Assembly (NCBI GenBank): GCA_944383915.1
Contig: CALWRJ010000022.1
Span: forward strand, 1-36,550
Direction: 5' to 3'
DNA: 36,550 nt
Source: an uncultured Clostridia bacterium
GTDB taxonomy: Bacteria > Bacillota > Clostridia > Christensenellales > UBA1242
In this document: positions 8,547 to 17,126 of the stretch, one piece after another
Position numbering within the stretch: position 1 is the stretch's first letter
Layout: every line of letters begins with the position of its first letter
The notes under the pieces: generated by a model
Told to the model about the DNA's origin: nothing
Seen by the model: the letters and a program-made list of their open reading frames with translations, nothing else
The model's database searches: none
Made by a program: the position numbers and the translations under genes

Positions 8547-11500
8547 ATGAGTAAAAGTAAGACAATTATTTCGAGTTTAATAGGATTTCTAGGGGTAATA
8601 ACACTATTACTCACTTTTCTAGTTATGCCAAATCAAAAGGCAAGTGTTAGCGCTGCAAGTGATGATGCGCAGAGCCTAGATATTACCTTAAATAACGACT
8701 TGTTTAGTACTAGCGGAAATACTCGTTCATTTACCTACAATTTATACGGCAATGGGCACAATATACTAGATTATTTTAGGTATCAAACGACAGGTGTTTA
8801 TAGTGATATGGGTGATGACAAAAATACGGAAACTTATTTCCGTCATCACAAAAAAACAGCAGCGGTAGCCTTTGGTGAAGATTATGGGCGTGGAACTATT
8901 ACTAGTGAAATAAAATTGACAAATGCACTAAAAGTTGCCGGTTTAAATGGTTTTTTAACAGTTAAGCCAGATGCTAGTTGGTTTGGAAATAGCAAGTCCA
9001 CATATATACAAGTGCAATTTTTGGCTGGCAGTACCGCTTTATACGATACGGGAAGGCAAACGGATATTGATGATACGCATTATTTAAACTGTGAACCTTA
9101 TAATGTAAATAGCGATGTTTACTACCTAATATTTATCGCAGCAAGTAGTCGTTATAACCTTACAAACGATGTAGACGCTAGATTTATTACACCTTCTCTA
9201 ACTTTCACCACGACTGATATTACTAATCCTATTATTGATAGTTTAACTGTGCAGGACGAAAATACTTTTACTATGTCTAAAACAGTTACACTTCAATTAA
9301 CTGATATTGAGTCTGGTATTGACAGAGTCGAAGTAAACGGAAGCGTTGCAAGTATTTCTTACACTGACGCAACACAACGCAACGCAACCGCAACATTTTT
9401 AGTAGACGAAAACGACAAGTTATACAATATAAAAGTTTATGATAATGTCGGCAATGTTACCGAGCAAAACTACACTTCGTCATTTATCGACAACACCGCT
9501 CCCGAGATAAGTATTCCTAATCTTGACGGCGTAACTTCAAATTACTTTAGTCTATCTTTTGATACTAGCATTTTAAGTAATGCGCAAAGTGACGAAACAT
9601 TTTACTATACCCTTGACGGAACTTCACCTGTTGACAGCGAAACTCGAAAAGTTTTGAATAGTGGTGCTAATAACCTAACATTTGACACAAACGGCACTTA
9701 TACTATGCAAGTGGTTGGTATCGATAGCGCTGGAAATGTTAGCGAAATAAAGACTTTTATCTTTACTATTGACGCATACTTTTATAAAATTGATAATGTT
9801 TTGCGTGGGAATAGCCCAACTGAAACAAATATTGATTATTACGAAGGCGCGACAACAGGGGAGAGCGTTACTTATGAAATACCTTCAACCTTAACCGAAA
9901 AAGGCGTTGATTATGAATTTTATCAATGCTATATAAACGGCGAACTGACAGAATTAGATACACTTGAATTTATATTTGATAAGACTTATGAAATTGACTT
10001 AATTTACCGCGAAGTTGTGAAAATTACACCAACGCTTGCTTACGCCTATACAGGTGAAAATATCATTCTCGATTATTCGGCAAATTGTGATACTTCCCTT
10101 ATAGAATGGACTATTACCAAAAATGGCGTACCTAGCGAACTCCGTACGCGCGGGTTATATAAGGCTAGTTACTTAGTTAATAATGAGTCTTACTCTGGTA
10201 GCGGGGAATTTAATATTAATATATACGAAGGCATTACTTTTACTCAAAATAAAGACGAATACACTTTTAATACAGACGGTTTTAACCTTGACTTTTCGTT
10301 AAGCAGTGATGTTGACTATACTTTGATATTTAGAAATAGCGAAGGGGTGGAGTACGACTATCTCAATAGTCTTACAAACCCGCTCGATGTTGGCGAATAT
10401 TCTTATACCTTAACTCTTACCGATGACGATTATTACATTGTTGGTAGCGAATTAGGAAATCGTGTTGTAACTGGTACTTTTTCTATAATGCCATTAAGCG
10501 TAGACTTAACCGAGTTTAACGAAAGTGTTAAATATTCAGGCGCAAATTATGAGTTTTCTAACCCTTATTTATATGATATAACGGTTGAATTTAAGCAAGA
10601 CGGAAGCGTTGTTACTCCTAAAAATGTTGGAGTTTACGATGTAACAATCATAGTTAATGAAAATAACTTTGTCGGCTCGACTTCGGGGACTTTGACTATT
10701 ACAAAAGCCGATTTAACCGTTACCGCGGACAACAAAACTAGCGTTTACGGTGATGAGAGTTTACCGCTTACAACCTCGATTTCAGGGCTTTTAGGTGATG
10801 ACGAGTTTACATTCTTGGCAACTTGCGATTTAGGTACAGATGCAAATACTTATATTATCGAAGTCGTTCCGCAAGAGTTAGCAAACTACAATGTTAAATA
10901 TATCAATGGCGAGTACACGATTACTCCACGCACGATAAATGTAATTGTTGTGTCGGGGCAAGGCAAACAATTTGGAGTAAAGGACGACCCCGAACTCAAA
11001 TATTCGGTTACAAATGCTGTGCCAGGCGATGATTTAGGGATAACAATCGTTCGCGAGCAAGGGGAAAGTGTAGGCAGTTATGCAATTACTTTGCAAGAAT
11101 GCACAAATAAAAACTACACGGTAAACTTTAAAGGTGATAACTTCCGCATCACTGTTGCGAGAATTATAATTTCTGCAAATCCTGTGACTATTTACTACGG
11201 AAATGAGCCTGAATTATCGTATTCAATCGTTTATGGTAATATTGTAGAAGGCTTTCCGCTAGATATTGAGTTATATACCGAAGCGAAAAGCGATGTTGGT
11301 AGATACGAAATCAAGATGAAGGAAATCACGGACAACAACTACGACATTATCTATATGAGTAATTACCTTACTATTTTAAAAGCGCAAGTTTCTATTACAG
11401 CAAACGACATTTCAAAGCCTTATGGTAGCGCCGACCCTACGCTAACTTTTACAGGTGGCGAAGGTATTGAATTTAACGGTGCGCTCTCTCGAAAGTTAGG

Positions 11501-12929
11501 GGAAAATGTAGGCAAGTACGAAATCACACTCGGCACTTTATCTAACCCGAATTACGAAATAATTTTTACCCCTGCAACTTTTGAAATAACTAAGGCGGAC
11601 ATCGTAATTACTATTTCGAACGGCTCTAAAATTTACGGCGAAAATGACGGAGAATTACAATTTACTACGGATACTCCTATTGATTTAGACAAAATTAGCG
11701 TAGTTTTGGCTCGCGAAAGCGGAGAAAATGTTGACGAGTACGAAATTACATTACAAAGTTTTGAAAGCGAATACTACAACCTTGTTTCATTTAGCAAGGC
11801 AACATTTGAGATTTTGAAAAAAACCGCGTATGTTTACTTTGACAACATTTCAAAAAATTATGGTGACGCAGAGCCAAACTACACCTATTCTACAAGCGGT
11901 GTGCTAGGTGATGACGATTTAGGGCTTGTGTTCTCGCGCGAGAGTGGGGAAAATGTTGGCTCTTACAAATTGAGCGCGACTGCGACAAACCAAAATTATT
12001 CGGTAGTTGTTGCCCCTGCATATCTTATAATTAATAAAGCCGATGTTTCGCTTGTTGCAAACGATGTAGTTACAACTTATGACGGAACGGAGAAAAATAT
12101 CGAAGTTGTGTTTAGTTTATCAAACGACTTAACATACCGCATTTTAAAGAATGGTGAACAAGTTGCGAGCGCTATCGATTCTGGCGTTTACGAAATAACA
12201 GTTTCGTACGCGGGTGACGAAAACCACAACAGCGCCACCGCTTCGGCAAGACTTACAATACTTAAAGCCGATGCGCAAGTTACAATTGTTCGCGATATTT
12301 TCGTGGCAAATGGCAATGTGCAGAACCCTGTAATCGAAAGCGAACTTGACTTTACTATTAATTACGAAAATGCGTCAGTTGTCGCAAATGTGGGTAAGCA
12401 CAACTACACAATTGTTTTCGATAACTCAAATTACAACTCAATTTCAAGTGTACTAACAATTCTTGATAAGCCAGCAAATGCAACGGACGGCGGAAGCGTT
12501 GAGTTTGAAAGCGGTGATGTAGACAACGAAAATGTTGATTTGGTAATCGAAAAGACAGAGGACAAAGACGGAGCGCAAACGGCTGTTACGGATAAAACTG
12601 TTGACGAAACTTACGAAATTAAGTACAATCAATCGAGCAGTGCGACAGTGAAAGTAGAACTAGACTATGTTGCAGACGATTATTCAAATGTCTATGTTTA
12701 TATGTACAACGACCAGGGCGAGTCAAAAGTATTACAATATAATGTCGTTGACGGTAAAATTGTATTTACCGTGCCAGCAGACAATTTAAAATTTGCAATT
12801 GTAAAGCAAGTTACGGGTATTTCAATATTAACTATTGGTATATTTGTAATTCTTGTTGGTGTGATTGCCCTAATAGTTGTTCGCCGTCAAATCAAACGCA
12901 AAAAAATTAAAATGATAAAAATTGGTTAA
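8547..12929 (+). CDS. Large MBG-repeat surface protein with C-terminal membrane anchor
   Basis: A 1460-residue exported protein. The signal peptide covers about residues 1-36 (cleavage likely after VSA). An N-terminal region of about 180 residues is not recognised. Ig-like domains follow (about 225-410); one contains FYYTLDGTSPVDSET, resembling chitobiase C-terminal/Ig folds. From about residue 717 to 1306 there is a run of MBG-type repeats, recognisable by motifs such as VYGDESLPLT, PYGSADPTLTF and YGENDGELQF, each followed by GxNVGxYEIT-like strands. One membrane helix (about 1425-1446) and a basic tail (RRQIKRKKIK) complete it. There is no LPXTG motif, so it is anchored through the membrane and not by sortase. 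AGGTG precedes the ATG. It is probably an adhesin or cell-surface structural protein. Confidence 0.8.
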   Translation: MSKSKTIISSLIGFLGVITLLLTFLVMPNQKASVSAASDDAQSLDITLNNDLFSTSGNTRSFTYNLYGNGHNILDYFRYQTTGVYSDMGDDKNTETYFRHHKKTAAVAFGEDYGRGTITSEIKLTNALKVAGLNGFLTVKPDASWFGNSKSTYIQVQFLAGSTALYDTGRQTDIDDTHYLNCEPYNVNSDVYYLIFIAASSRYNLTNDVDARFITPSLTFTTTDITNPIIDSLTVQDENTFTMSKTVTLQLTDIESGIDRVEVNGSVASISYTDATQRNATATFLVDENDKLYNIKVYDNVGNVTEQNYTSSFIDNTAPEISIPNLDGVTSNYFSLSFDTSILSNAQSDETFYYTLDGTSPVDSETRKVLNSGANNLTFDTNGTYTMQVVGIDSAGNVSEIKTFIFTIDAYFYKIDNVLRGNSPTETNIDYYEGATTGESVTYEIPSTLTEKGVDYEFYQCYINGELTELDTLEFIFDKTYEIDLIYREVVKITPTLAYAYTGENIILDYSANCDTSLIEWTITKNGVPSELRTRGLYKASYLVNNESYSGSGEFNINIYEGITFTQNKDEYTFNTDGFNLDFSLSSDVDYTLIFRNSEGVEYDYLNSLTNPLDVGEYSYTLTLTDDDYYIVGSELGNRVVTGTFSIMPLSVDLTEFNESVKYSGANYEFSNPYLYDITVEFKQDGSVVTPKNVGVYDVTIIVNENNFVGSTSGTLTITKADLTVTADNKTSVYGDESLPLTTSISGLLGDDEFTFLATCDLGTDANTYIIEVVPQELANYNVKYINGEYTITPRTINVIVVSGQGKQFGVKDDPELKYSVTNAVPGDDLGITIVREQGESVGSYAITLQECTNKNYTVNFKGDNFRITVARIIISANPVTIYYGNEPELSYSIVYGNIVEGFPLDIELYTEAKSDVGRYEIKMKEITDNNYDIIYMSNYLTILKAQVSITANDISKPYGSADPTLTFTGGEGIEFNGALSRKLGENVGKYEITLGTLSNPNYEIIFTPATFEITKADIVITISNGSKIYGENDGELQFTTDTPIDLDKISVVLARESGENVDEYEITLQSFESEYYNLVSFSKATFEILKKTAYVYFDNISKNYGDAEPNYTYSTSGVLGDDDLGLVFSRESGENVGSYKLSATATNQNYSVVVAPAYLIINKADVSLVANDVVTTYDGTEKNIEVVFSLSNDLTYRILKNGEQVASAIDSGVYEITVSYAGDENHNSATASARLTILKADAQVTIVRDIFVANGNVQNPVIESELDFTINYENASVVANVGKHNYTIVFDNSNYNSISSVLTILDKPANATDGGSVEFESGDVDNENVDLVIEKTEDKDGAQTAVTDKTVDETYEIKYNQSSSATVKVELDYVADDYSNVYVYMYNDQGESKVLQYNVVDGKIVFTVPADNLKFAIVKQVTGISILTIGIFVILVGVIALIVVRRQIKRKKIKMIKIG

Positions 12930-13090
12930 AAATTGATAAAATTTAACAAAATATACTAAAATTAAACAAAAAATCAATATTTTGAATAAAATAATTAATA
13001 CATTGGTAAGTTAGTATATTTTATTGAGCAAAATAAATAGTTTTTACAGTATATTTTGTTCAAAATTATCTAAATACAATCAATAAGTTT

Positions 13091-13124
13091 AAAAGAGTGC
13101 AAAAACCACCGCACTCTTTTTTGT
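13091..13124 (+). terminator. Intrinsic terminator after the MBG surface protein
   Basis: A perfect stem AAAAGAGTGC/GCACTCTTTT with a ten-base loop, followed by TTGTTTTGTT. It lies about 160 bp after the stop codon; the A-rich stretch between holds no gene. Confidence 0.85.
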
Positions 13125-13183
13125 TTTGTTAAGAAGGGCTTTTATAAAGTGACGAATAGTGAGCATTTTGTATAGAATTAAGA

Positions 13184-13286
13184 ATTTTGAATTAAGGAGT
13201 TAATATCTAAAAATAATTTTATAATTAGAAATACCTTCCTTAACTGCTAATTGCTAATTGCTCATTGCTAATTCGCGTGTAACGCG
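13184..13286. repeat. Half element closely matching 19483-19589, with a different hairpin cap
   Basis: About 90 bp here nearly match the right half of element E4: a GAATTAAGGAGTTA start, an ATAATTTTATAATTAGAAAT middle, then CCTTCCTTAACTGC and a heptamer arm. The match stops at the cap. Here the cap is CGCG-TGTAA-CGCG (13274-13286); in E4 it is TTCGCAAC-AAA-GTTGCGAA. No left arm is visible, so this is a half copy or solo end. Confidence 0.75.
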
Positions 13287-13355
13287 TAAGATTGCTAATT
13301 AAAGAAAAAATAACAGTATTGCATAATTAAGAAAATGCCATAATAAAATTAAACT

Positions 13356-13685
13356 ATGATAAAAGTATTAGAGCAATCGACTCGCAACACGCTACTTTAC
13401 ACTTGTGTGGCGGGCGACACATTAGAAAGTATCGCAAACAAGTTTGGTATCACGACAAGTGATATTTTGCGCGATAACCCGCTTTTTTCGTCAGTGTATC
13501 CAGGGTGCGTGCTGTATTTAACAAATCTCGGTAAAAAGCGAGTAATCGTTGCACCGCTCGAAACTTTGGACGACATCGCAAAAAGATACAATGTAACAGT
13601 TGACGAGATTATGAAAACTAATAACCTTGTCACTCGCAAAGTTTTTGTAGGTATGCAACTTTTAATAGACAAAAAAGGGGAGTAG
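13356..13685 (+). CDS. Two-LysM-domain protein
   Basis: A 109-residue protein made almost entirely of two LysM domains: about residues 14-55 (YTCVAGDTLESIANKFGI through GCVLYL) and 61-105 (VAPLETLDDIAKRYNV through GMQLLI). LysM domains bind N-acetylglucosamine-containing glycans such as peptidoglycan. No signal peptide is visible, so export or spore-coat-type localisation is uncertain. No convincing Shine-Dalgarno site precedes the ATG. An extended -10-like TGCCATAAT ends only 11 bases upstream, so the transcript could have almost no leader. The flippase gene begins three bases after the stop, indicating a two-gene operon with a cell-envelope theme. Confidence 0.82.
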   Translation: MIKVLEQSTRNTLLYTCVAGDTLESIANKFGITTSDILRDNPLFSSVYPGCVLYLTNLGKKRVIVAPLETLDDIAKRYNVTVDEIMKTNNLVTRKVFVGMQLLIDKKGE

Positions 13686-13688
13686 GCG

Positions 13689-15203
13689 TTGGCAAAATCA
13701 CTATTTCGTGCAGTATTGATAGTTGCGGGGTTCTCGGTGTTAACTCGATTTTTCGGGTTTCTTTTCCGCATTTATCTATCTCGCGAATTAGGACCCGAGT
13801 TGTTAGGCGTGTATCAAGTGGCTTCGTCAGTGTTTGGCGTGTTATCCGTGTTGGTGGCAAGTGGAATACCGCTCGCCATTTCAAAACTAACCGCAAAATA
13901 CCGAGTTTTAAAAGACATTAAGTCCGAAAATTCGGTGACTACTAGCGCGCTAATAATCGGCGTAACTGTGGCAATTTTATTGTGTTTGGTAATTGTGCTT
14001 TTCCGTGACTTTTTCGGCAAACTTTTTACTGACGAGCGGTGCATTTATATTTTAATAACACTTTTGCCAGCGGTAATCGCGGGGGCGGTTTATTCGGCGT
14101 TTCGTGGCTCGTTATGGGGCACGCAAAATTATTTTAGCGTGTGCTGGACGGAGTTAGCCGAACAGGTTTTGCGCATAGTTATATTCGTTATAATGGCTAA
14201 TTTCTTGTATATGGGGCTTGATAAGGCGAGTATGGCTGGGTGGTCGCTGTCTATTGCGTGTATAATAAGCGCGCTTTTAGCAATGATTGTGTACTTTAAA
14301 AGTGGCAAAAGGCTTGCGAATCCGCGCGGATATTTTCGCCCTGTATTAAACTCGGCAGTGCCTGTAACAGGAGTGCGGACAGCGAGCAGTTTAATTCAGC
14401 CTGTGATTGCCGTTTTATTTCCTGCTATGCTTGTACTCGCTGGATACACAAACGAGCAAGCAATGGCTAGTTACGGAATGGCAATGGGAATGACTTTTCC
14501 GCTCCTTTTTTTGCCGTCTACAATAGTTGGCGCGCTATCTTTTACGCTAATTCCCGAACTCTCAACCGCGATTGCGAAAAACGAAAAAGAACTAATTGCA
14601 AACCGCATAAAGACAAGCCTAATTTTCGCAGTTTTTATTTCGGCAATGGTAATTCCTTTTTATATGGGAGTAGGTGAGCCAATCGGCAAATTTTTATACA
14701 ATAATTCGGCAAGCGGATTATATCTCGCGCGCGCCGCGTGGGTAATGCTTCCGCTCGGGCTAAGTAATATCACAAGTAGCATACTAAATTCGTACAATCT
14801 CGAAGTCAAGAGTTTTATAAATAATATAATAGGTGGCGTCTTGCTTTTAGGCATAATCGCTGGTTTTAGCGGGCTAATGGGTGTCGATGCGCTAATTTGG
14901 GGCTTCGGCGCGTGTATGACGGTAACAACGCTTTTAAATCTTTATATGCTAAAACGCCACACTAAACTCTCTTTTGGGCTTGTAAAACCGACTCTATTAA
15001 TGATTGCCTTTTTAATTCCTTGCACACTGCTTGCGTATTTTTCGTATCCTTTGCTCGAAATTGCCTTTCCGCAGTTTTTAGCAATCGCCTTGTCCGCAGT
15101 TTTAAGTATGGGCTGTTTTGCACTCATGTGCTGGATATTTAAAATTATAGATTTTACCGCAGTGCTTGTAAAAATTAAACCAAAAGCAGTAAAGAGACAA
15201 TAA
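13689..15203 (+). CDS. SpoVB/MurJ-like polysaccharide or lipid-linked precursor flippase
   Basis: A 504-residue polytopic membrane protein with about 14 hydrophobic helices. It belongs to the MOP superfamily, in the SpoVB/YtgP/MurJ-like polysaccharide-transport branch. The N-terminus shows the family pattern (VLTRFFGFLFRIYLSRELGP, then GVYQVASSVFGVLSVLVASGIPLAISK). Members move lipid-linked cell-wall or polysaccharide precursors across the membrane; in spore formers SpoVB acts in cortex synthesis. The start is TTG at 13689 with GGGGAG seven or so bases upstream, overlapping the end of the LysM gene. The stop TAA is followed without a gap by the hairpin CTCGC-AAA-GCGAG of a repeat array, so a repeat sits exactly at the gene end. 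I cannot separate SpoVB from a MurJ or YtgP paralogue without a tree. Confidence 0.83.
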   Translation: MAKSLFRAVLIVAGFSVLTRFFGFLFRIYLSRELGPELLGVYQVASSVFGVLSVLVASGIPLAISKLTAKYRVLKDIKSENSVTTSALIIGVTVAILLCLVIVLFRDFFGKLFTDERCIYILITLLPAVIAGAVYSAFRGSLWGTQNYFSVCWTELAEQVLRIVIFVIMANFLYMGLDKASMAGWSLSIACIISALLAMIVYFKSGKRLANPRGYFRPVLNSAVPVTGVRTASSLIQPVIAVLFPAMLVLAGYTNEQAMASYGMAMGMTFPLLFLPSTIVGALSFTLIPELSTAIAKNEKELIANRIKTSLIFAVFISAMVIPFYMGVGEPIGKFLYNNSASGLYLARAAWVMLPLGLSNITSSILNSYNLEVKSFINNIIGGVLLLGIIAGFSGLMGVDALIWGFGACMTVTTLLNLYMLKRHTKLSFGLVKPTLLMIAFLIPCTLLAYFSYPLLEIAFPQFLAIALSAVLSMGCFALMCWIFKIIDFTAVLVKIKPKAVKRQ

Positions 15204-15339
15204 CTCGCAAAGCGAGAATTGCTTTGCGAGAATTAGCAATTAGCAATCTTACGCGATGCACGCGAATTAGCAATTAGCAATTAGCAATCTTACTCGCTTT
15301 GCGAGAATTAGCAATTAGCAATCTTACGCGTTACACGCG
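15204..15339. repeat. Array of alternating hairpin cassettes and AATTAGC heptamers
   Basis: Four cassettes stand in a row directly after the flippase stop codon: CTCGC-AAA-GCGAG (15204-15216) plus a partial CTTTGCGAG (15222-15230), CGCG-ATGCA-CGCG (15252-15264), CTCGC-TTT-GCGAG (15293-15305) and CGCG-TTACA-CGCG (15327-15339). Between them are AATTAGC heptamers in two or three copies, each spacer ending in ATCTTA. Stem type alternates while the spacers stay nearly identical. Confidence 0.85.
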
Positions 15340-15719
15340 AATTAGCAATTAGCAATTAGCAATTAGCAATTGTTGGGCGCTAGCGCGCAAGCGATTTATA
15401 GATAAATTAAACTTCCTTTTTTAATTAATCAAAAACAAAATAAAGAAATGTAAAAAAATTTACGGACTTCCGCGCATTTATGCGCTATTGGGAGTGCGCC
15501 CTCCTTGAAGTATCACGGGGTGATACGGAAAGTCTGGCGAAAGTGATAGTGGTTATAGGATATATAGCAACACGACAGCCCGCACCGCACCGCGCGTAGC
15601 GGAAATAATTAATAATTAGAAATTAGGAATTAGGAATTAAGGCTGAAATAACTAAATTATTTTAATGCTTGCGCGCTAGCGCACATTAATTGCTAATTGC
15701 TAACTGCTAATTGCTAATT
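15327..15719. repeat. Inverted-arm hairpin-capped element E2
   Basis: The left arm (15340-15372) is four AATTAGC heptamers followed by AATTG; the right arm (15688-15719) is the inverse type. Just inside each arm lies an inverted copy of a GC-rich block: GGGCGCTAGCGCGCAAGC at 15375-15392 matches the inverse of 15667-15684 at 17 of 18 positions, and both contain the palindrome GCGCTAGCGC. The core (about 15393-15666) holds the structured candidate at 15465-15552. No coding frame is credible. The symmetrical layout looks like a non-autonomous mobile element. Confidence 0.72.
15465..15552 (+). ncRNA. Candidate structured RNA with a four-helix junction
   Basis: The closing stem is GACTTCC (15465-15471) with GGAAAGTC (15527-15534, one bulged A). 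It encloses three hairpins: GCGCA-TTTA-TGCGC (15472-15485), GGAG-TGCGCC-CTCC (15491-15504) and GTATCAC-GGG-GTGATAC (15510-15526). The closing stem abuts the first and third hairpins without a gap, as in stacked junctions. CCTTGAAG, the third hairpin and GGAAA correspond to copies at 547 and 19401, where the stem is GTGTGC/GCACAC, so base pairing is kept while the sequence changes. Downstream CGAAAGTGATAGTGG resembles CGAAAGTAAGAGTAA of copy A. There is no cloverleaf anticodon or CCA, so it is not a tRNA. Transcription is unproven. Confidence 0.45.
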
Positions 15720-15739
15720 TGAGCGTAGCGATAAAAATT

Positions 15740-15933
15740 TTTGTTTTGAATGCGAAAATGTTTTGCGCACGCGCAATACTTTTCGCCTAACAATAAAACA
15801 AATAAAATAAATCAAAAAATAATAAAATAAAACAAAAAAGTACCAAAAAACAAATAAAACTTAATAAAATTTAAAAAAACAACAAAAAAATTAAAATTTG
15901 CATAAAAAAATTACAATTCGACAAAATAGCAGT
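15740..15933. other. A-rich leader region before the DUF421 gene
   Basis: The region is strongly biased to A over T, with many TAAAA and AACAAA words. I see no gene and no convincing promoter. Similar A-rich tracts in the same strand sense precede or follow other plus-strand genes (about 8455-8530, 12930-13000, 23985-24180). Confidence 0.4.
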
Positions 15934-16647
15934 ATGATTATAATATTGTTTAGAGTTTTAATAGTTTATTTGATTGTTTTACTGTACTTGCGCATAATGG
16001 GGAAGCGCCAGTTAGGCGAAATGCAACCTTTCGAACTCGTCATTACACTGCTAATCGCCGACATTGCAACACTCCCAATGACACAAACAAGTATGCCAAT
16101 TCTATTTAGTTTCGTGCCTTTGACCGCGCTTGTAATACTCCACTTTATAGTGTCCCTGCTCGCACGAAAAAGCATTGTTATGCGAAAAGTGATAAACGGC
16201 AAGCCCGTCCTTGTTGTTACCCCTGACGGCGTGCAGTATGACGCACTAAAAGAATTAAATATGTCGCTAGACGACCTTATGGAAGGGATTCGCAGTTGCG
16301 ATTACTTTAATATCGAGGACGTGCTGTACGCAATCGTTGAAACAAATGGAACAATTAATGTTATCCCTAAAATTGCGAGCGCAGGCGTAACAAACGAAAA
16401 CCTAAAATTAACTTTGCCCGAGTCAACTTTGCCTATGATGCTAGTGTCCGCTGGCAAAATTATCAACAACAATATGAAAACCGCAAAAATTACCCCTGAT
16501 TTTATCGAAAACTTGCTAAAAAAAGCCGAAATTGACGACATTAAGAAAATTTTACTTTTGACTATCGATACCGAAGGCAAGGTGTACATTCAAACGGTTG
16601 ACGGCGAAAGCAAAAACTTGCAGGTAGACTATAAGGGCGAGTGGTAG
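15934..16647 (+). CDS. DUF421 (YetF-like) membrane protein
   Basis: A 237-residue protein with about three N-terminal membrane helices followed by a soluble alpha/beta domain. Family signatures are LRIMGKRQLGEMQPFELVI near the N-terminus, then GKPVLVV and the MSLDDLMEGIRSCDYFNIEDVLYAIVE stretch in the cytoplasmic domain. DUF421/YetF proteins are widespread in Bacillota and their function is poorly defined. I start it at ATG 15934 because MIIILFRVLIVYLIVLL matches the usual first helix; a TTG 36 bases upstream adds unlikely residues. No strong ribosome binding site is visible before either. The DUF4363 gene follows after 7 bp; this gene pair is common in Clostridia. Confidence 0.88.
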   Translation: MIIILFRVLIVYLIVLLYLRIMGKRQLGEMQPFELVITLLIADIATLPMTQTSMPILFSFVPLTALVILHFIVSLLARKSIVMRKVINGKPVLVVTPDGVQYDALKELNMSLDDLMEGIRSCDYFNIEDVLYAIVETNGTINVIPKIASAGVTNENLKLTLPESTLPMMLVSAGKIINNNMKTAKITPDFIENLLKKAEIDDIKKILLLTIDTEGKVYIQTVDGESKNLQVDYKGEW

Positions 16648-16654
16648 GTGAACT

Positions 16655-17038
16655 ATGACGAAAAGATTAATTGCAATTTTGGTGTTGGTGCTAGTTTTAT
16701 TTGGTGTAGTAATCACCGAACAAGTGTACACGGACACAAAAATCAATGACTTACTTGAAAATGTTGCCCTGCTCGAAAGCGAAATCATTGCCGAAAATCT
16801 TGAAAATAGCAAAGTTTTAGCCCAAAAAGTCGTGGATATGTGGAACGAGTACGAAAAAGTGATTTGCTTGTTTGTCGATTTTAGGGATATTGAGCAAATA
16901 GGCAGGCAAACAGACCTCGTGCTTTCTCACCTAAATAATGGCGACTTCGAACTCGCGCGAGTCGAATGTAACACTTTAGAGCGCGTCATCGAAACATTTA
17001 ATAATATGGTGCGCTTCGACTGGCAAAATATTTTGTAG
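16655..17038 (+). CDS. DUF4363 family protein
   Basis: A 127-residue protein with one N-terminal membrane segment (about 4-22) and a helical extracytoplasmic domain of about 100 residues (KVVDMWNEYEKVICLFVDFRDIEQI). The size, the topology and the position directly after a DUF421 gene fit the DUF4363 family, whose role is unknown. AGGTG lies five bases upstream of the ATG, and the gap to the upstream stop is 7 bp, so translation is probably coupled. The bidirectional terminator at 17090 ends the pair. Confidence 0.78.
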   Translation: MTKRLIAILVLVLVLFGVVITEQVYTDTKINDLLENVALLESEIIAENLENSKVLAQKVVDMWNEYEKVICLFVDFRDIEQIGRQTDLVLSHLNNGDFELARVECNTLERVIETFNNMVRFDWQNIL

Positions 17039-17089
17039 GATGGTATAAGTGTTTATTAATTAGAAATTCTTTTTGAAATTAAAATAAAA

Positions 17090-17126
17090 AAACTTTGCAG
17101 TTGTAAATAACTACAAAGTTTTTAAT
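17090..17126. terminator. Bidirectional terminator between DUF4363 and HAD genes
   Basis: The stem AACTTTG/CAAAGTT (17091-17097 with 17114-17120) encloses a smaller AGTT/AACT pairing. It is flanked by A-runs on the left and T-runs on the right, so it can terminate transcripts in both directions. It abuts the stop codon of the minus-strand HAD gene. Confidence 0.8.

Noticed and set aside
12780-12929. LPXTG sortase signal at the end of the MBG protein
   Set aside because: No LPXTG-like motif precedes the C-terminal helix; only a helix and a basic tail are present.
15204-15372. CRISPR-like alternation of repeats and spacers
   Set aside because: The units are 7-bp microsatellite-like heptamers with short palindromes. 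The 'spacers' are not unique 30-40 bp sequences and no cas gene is present.
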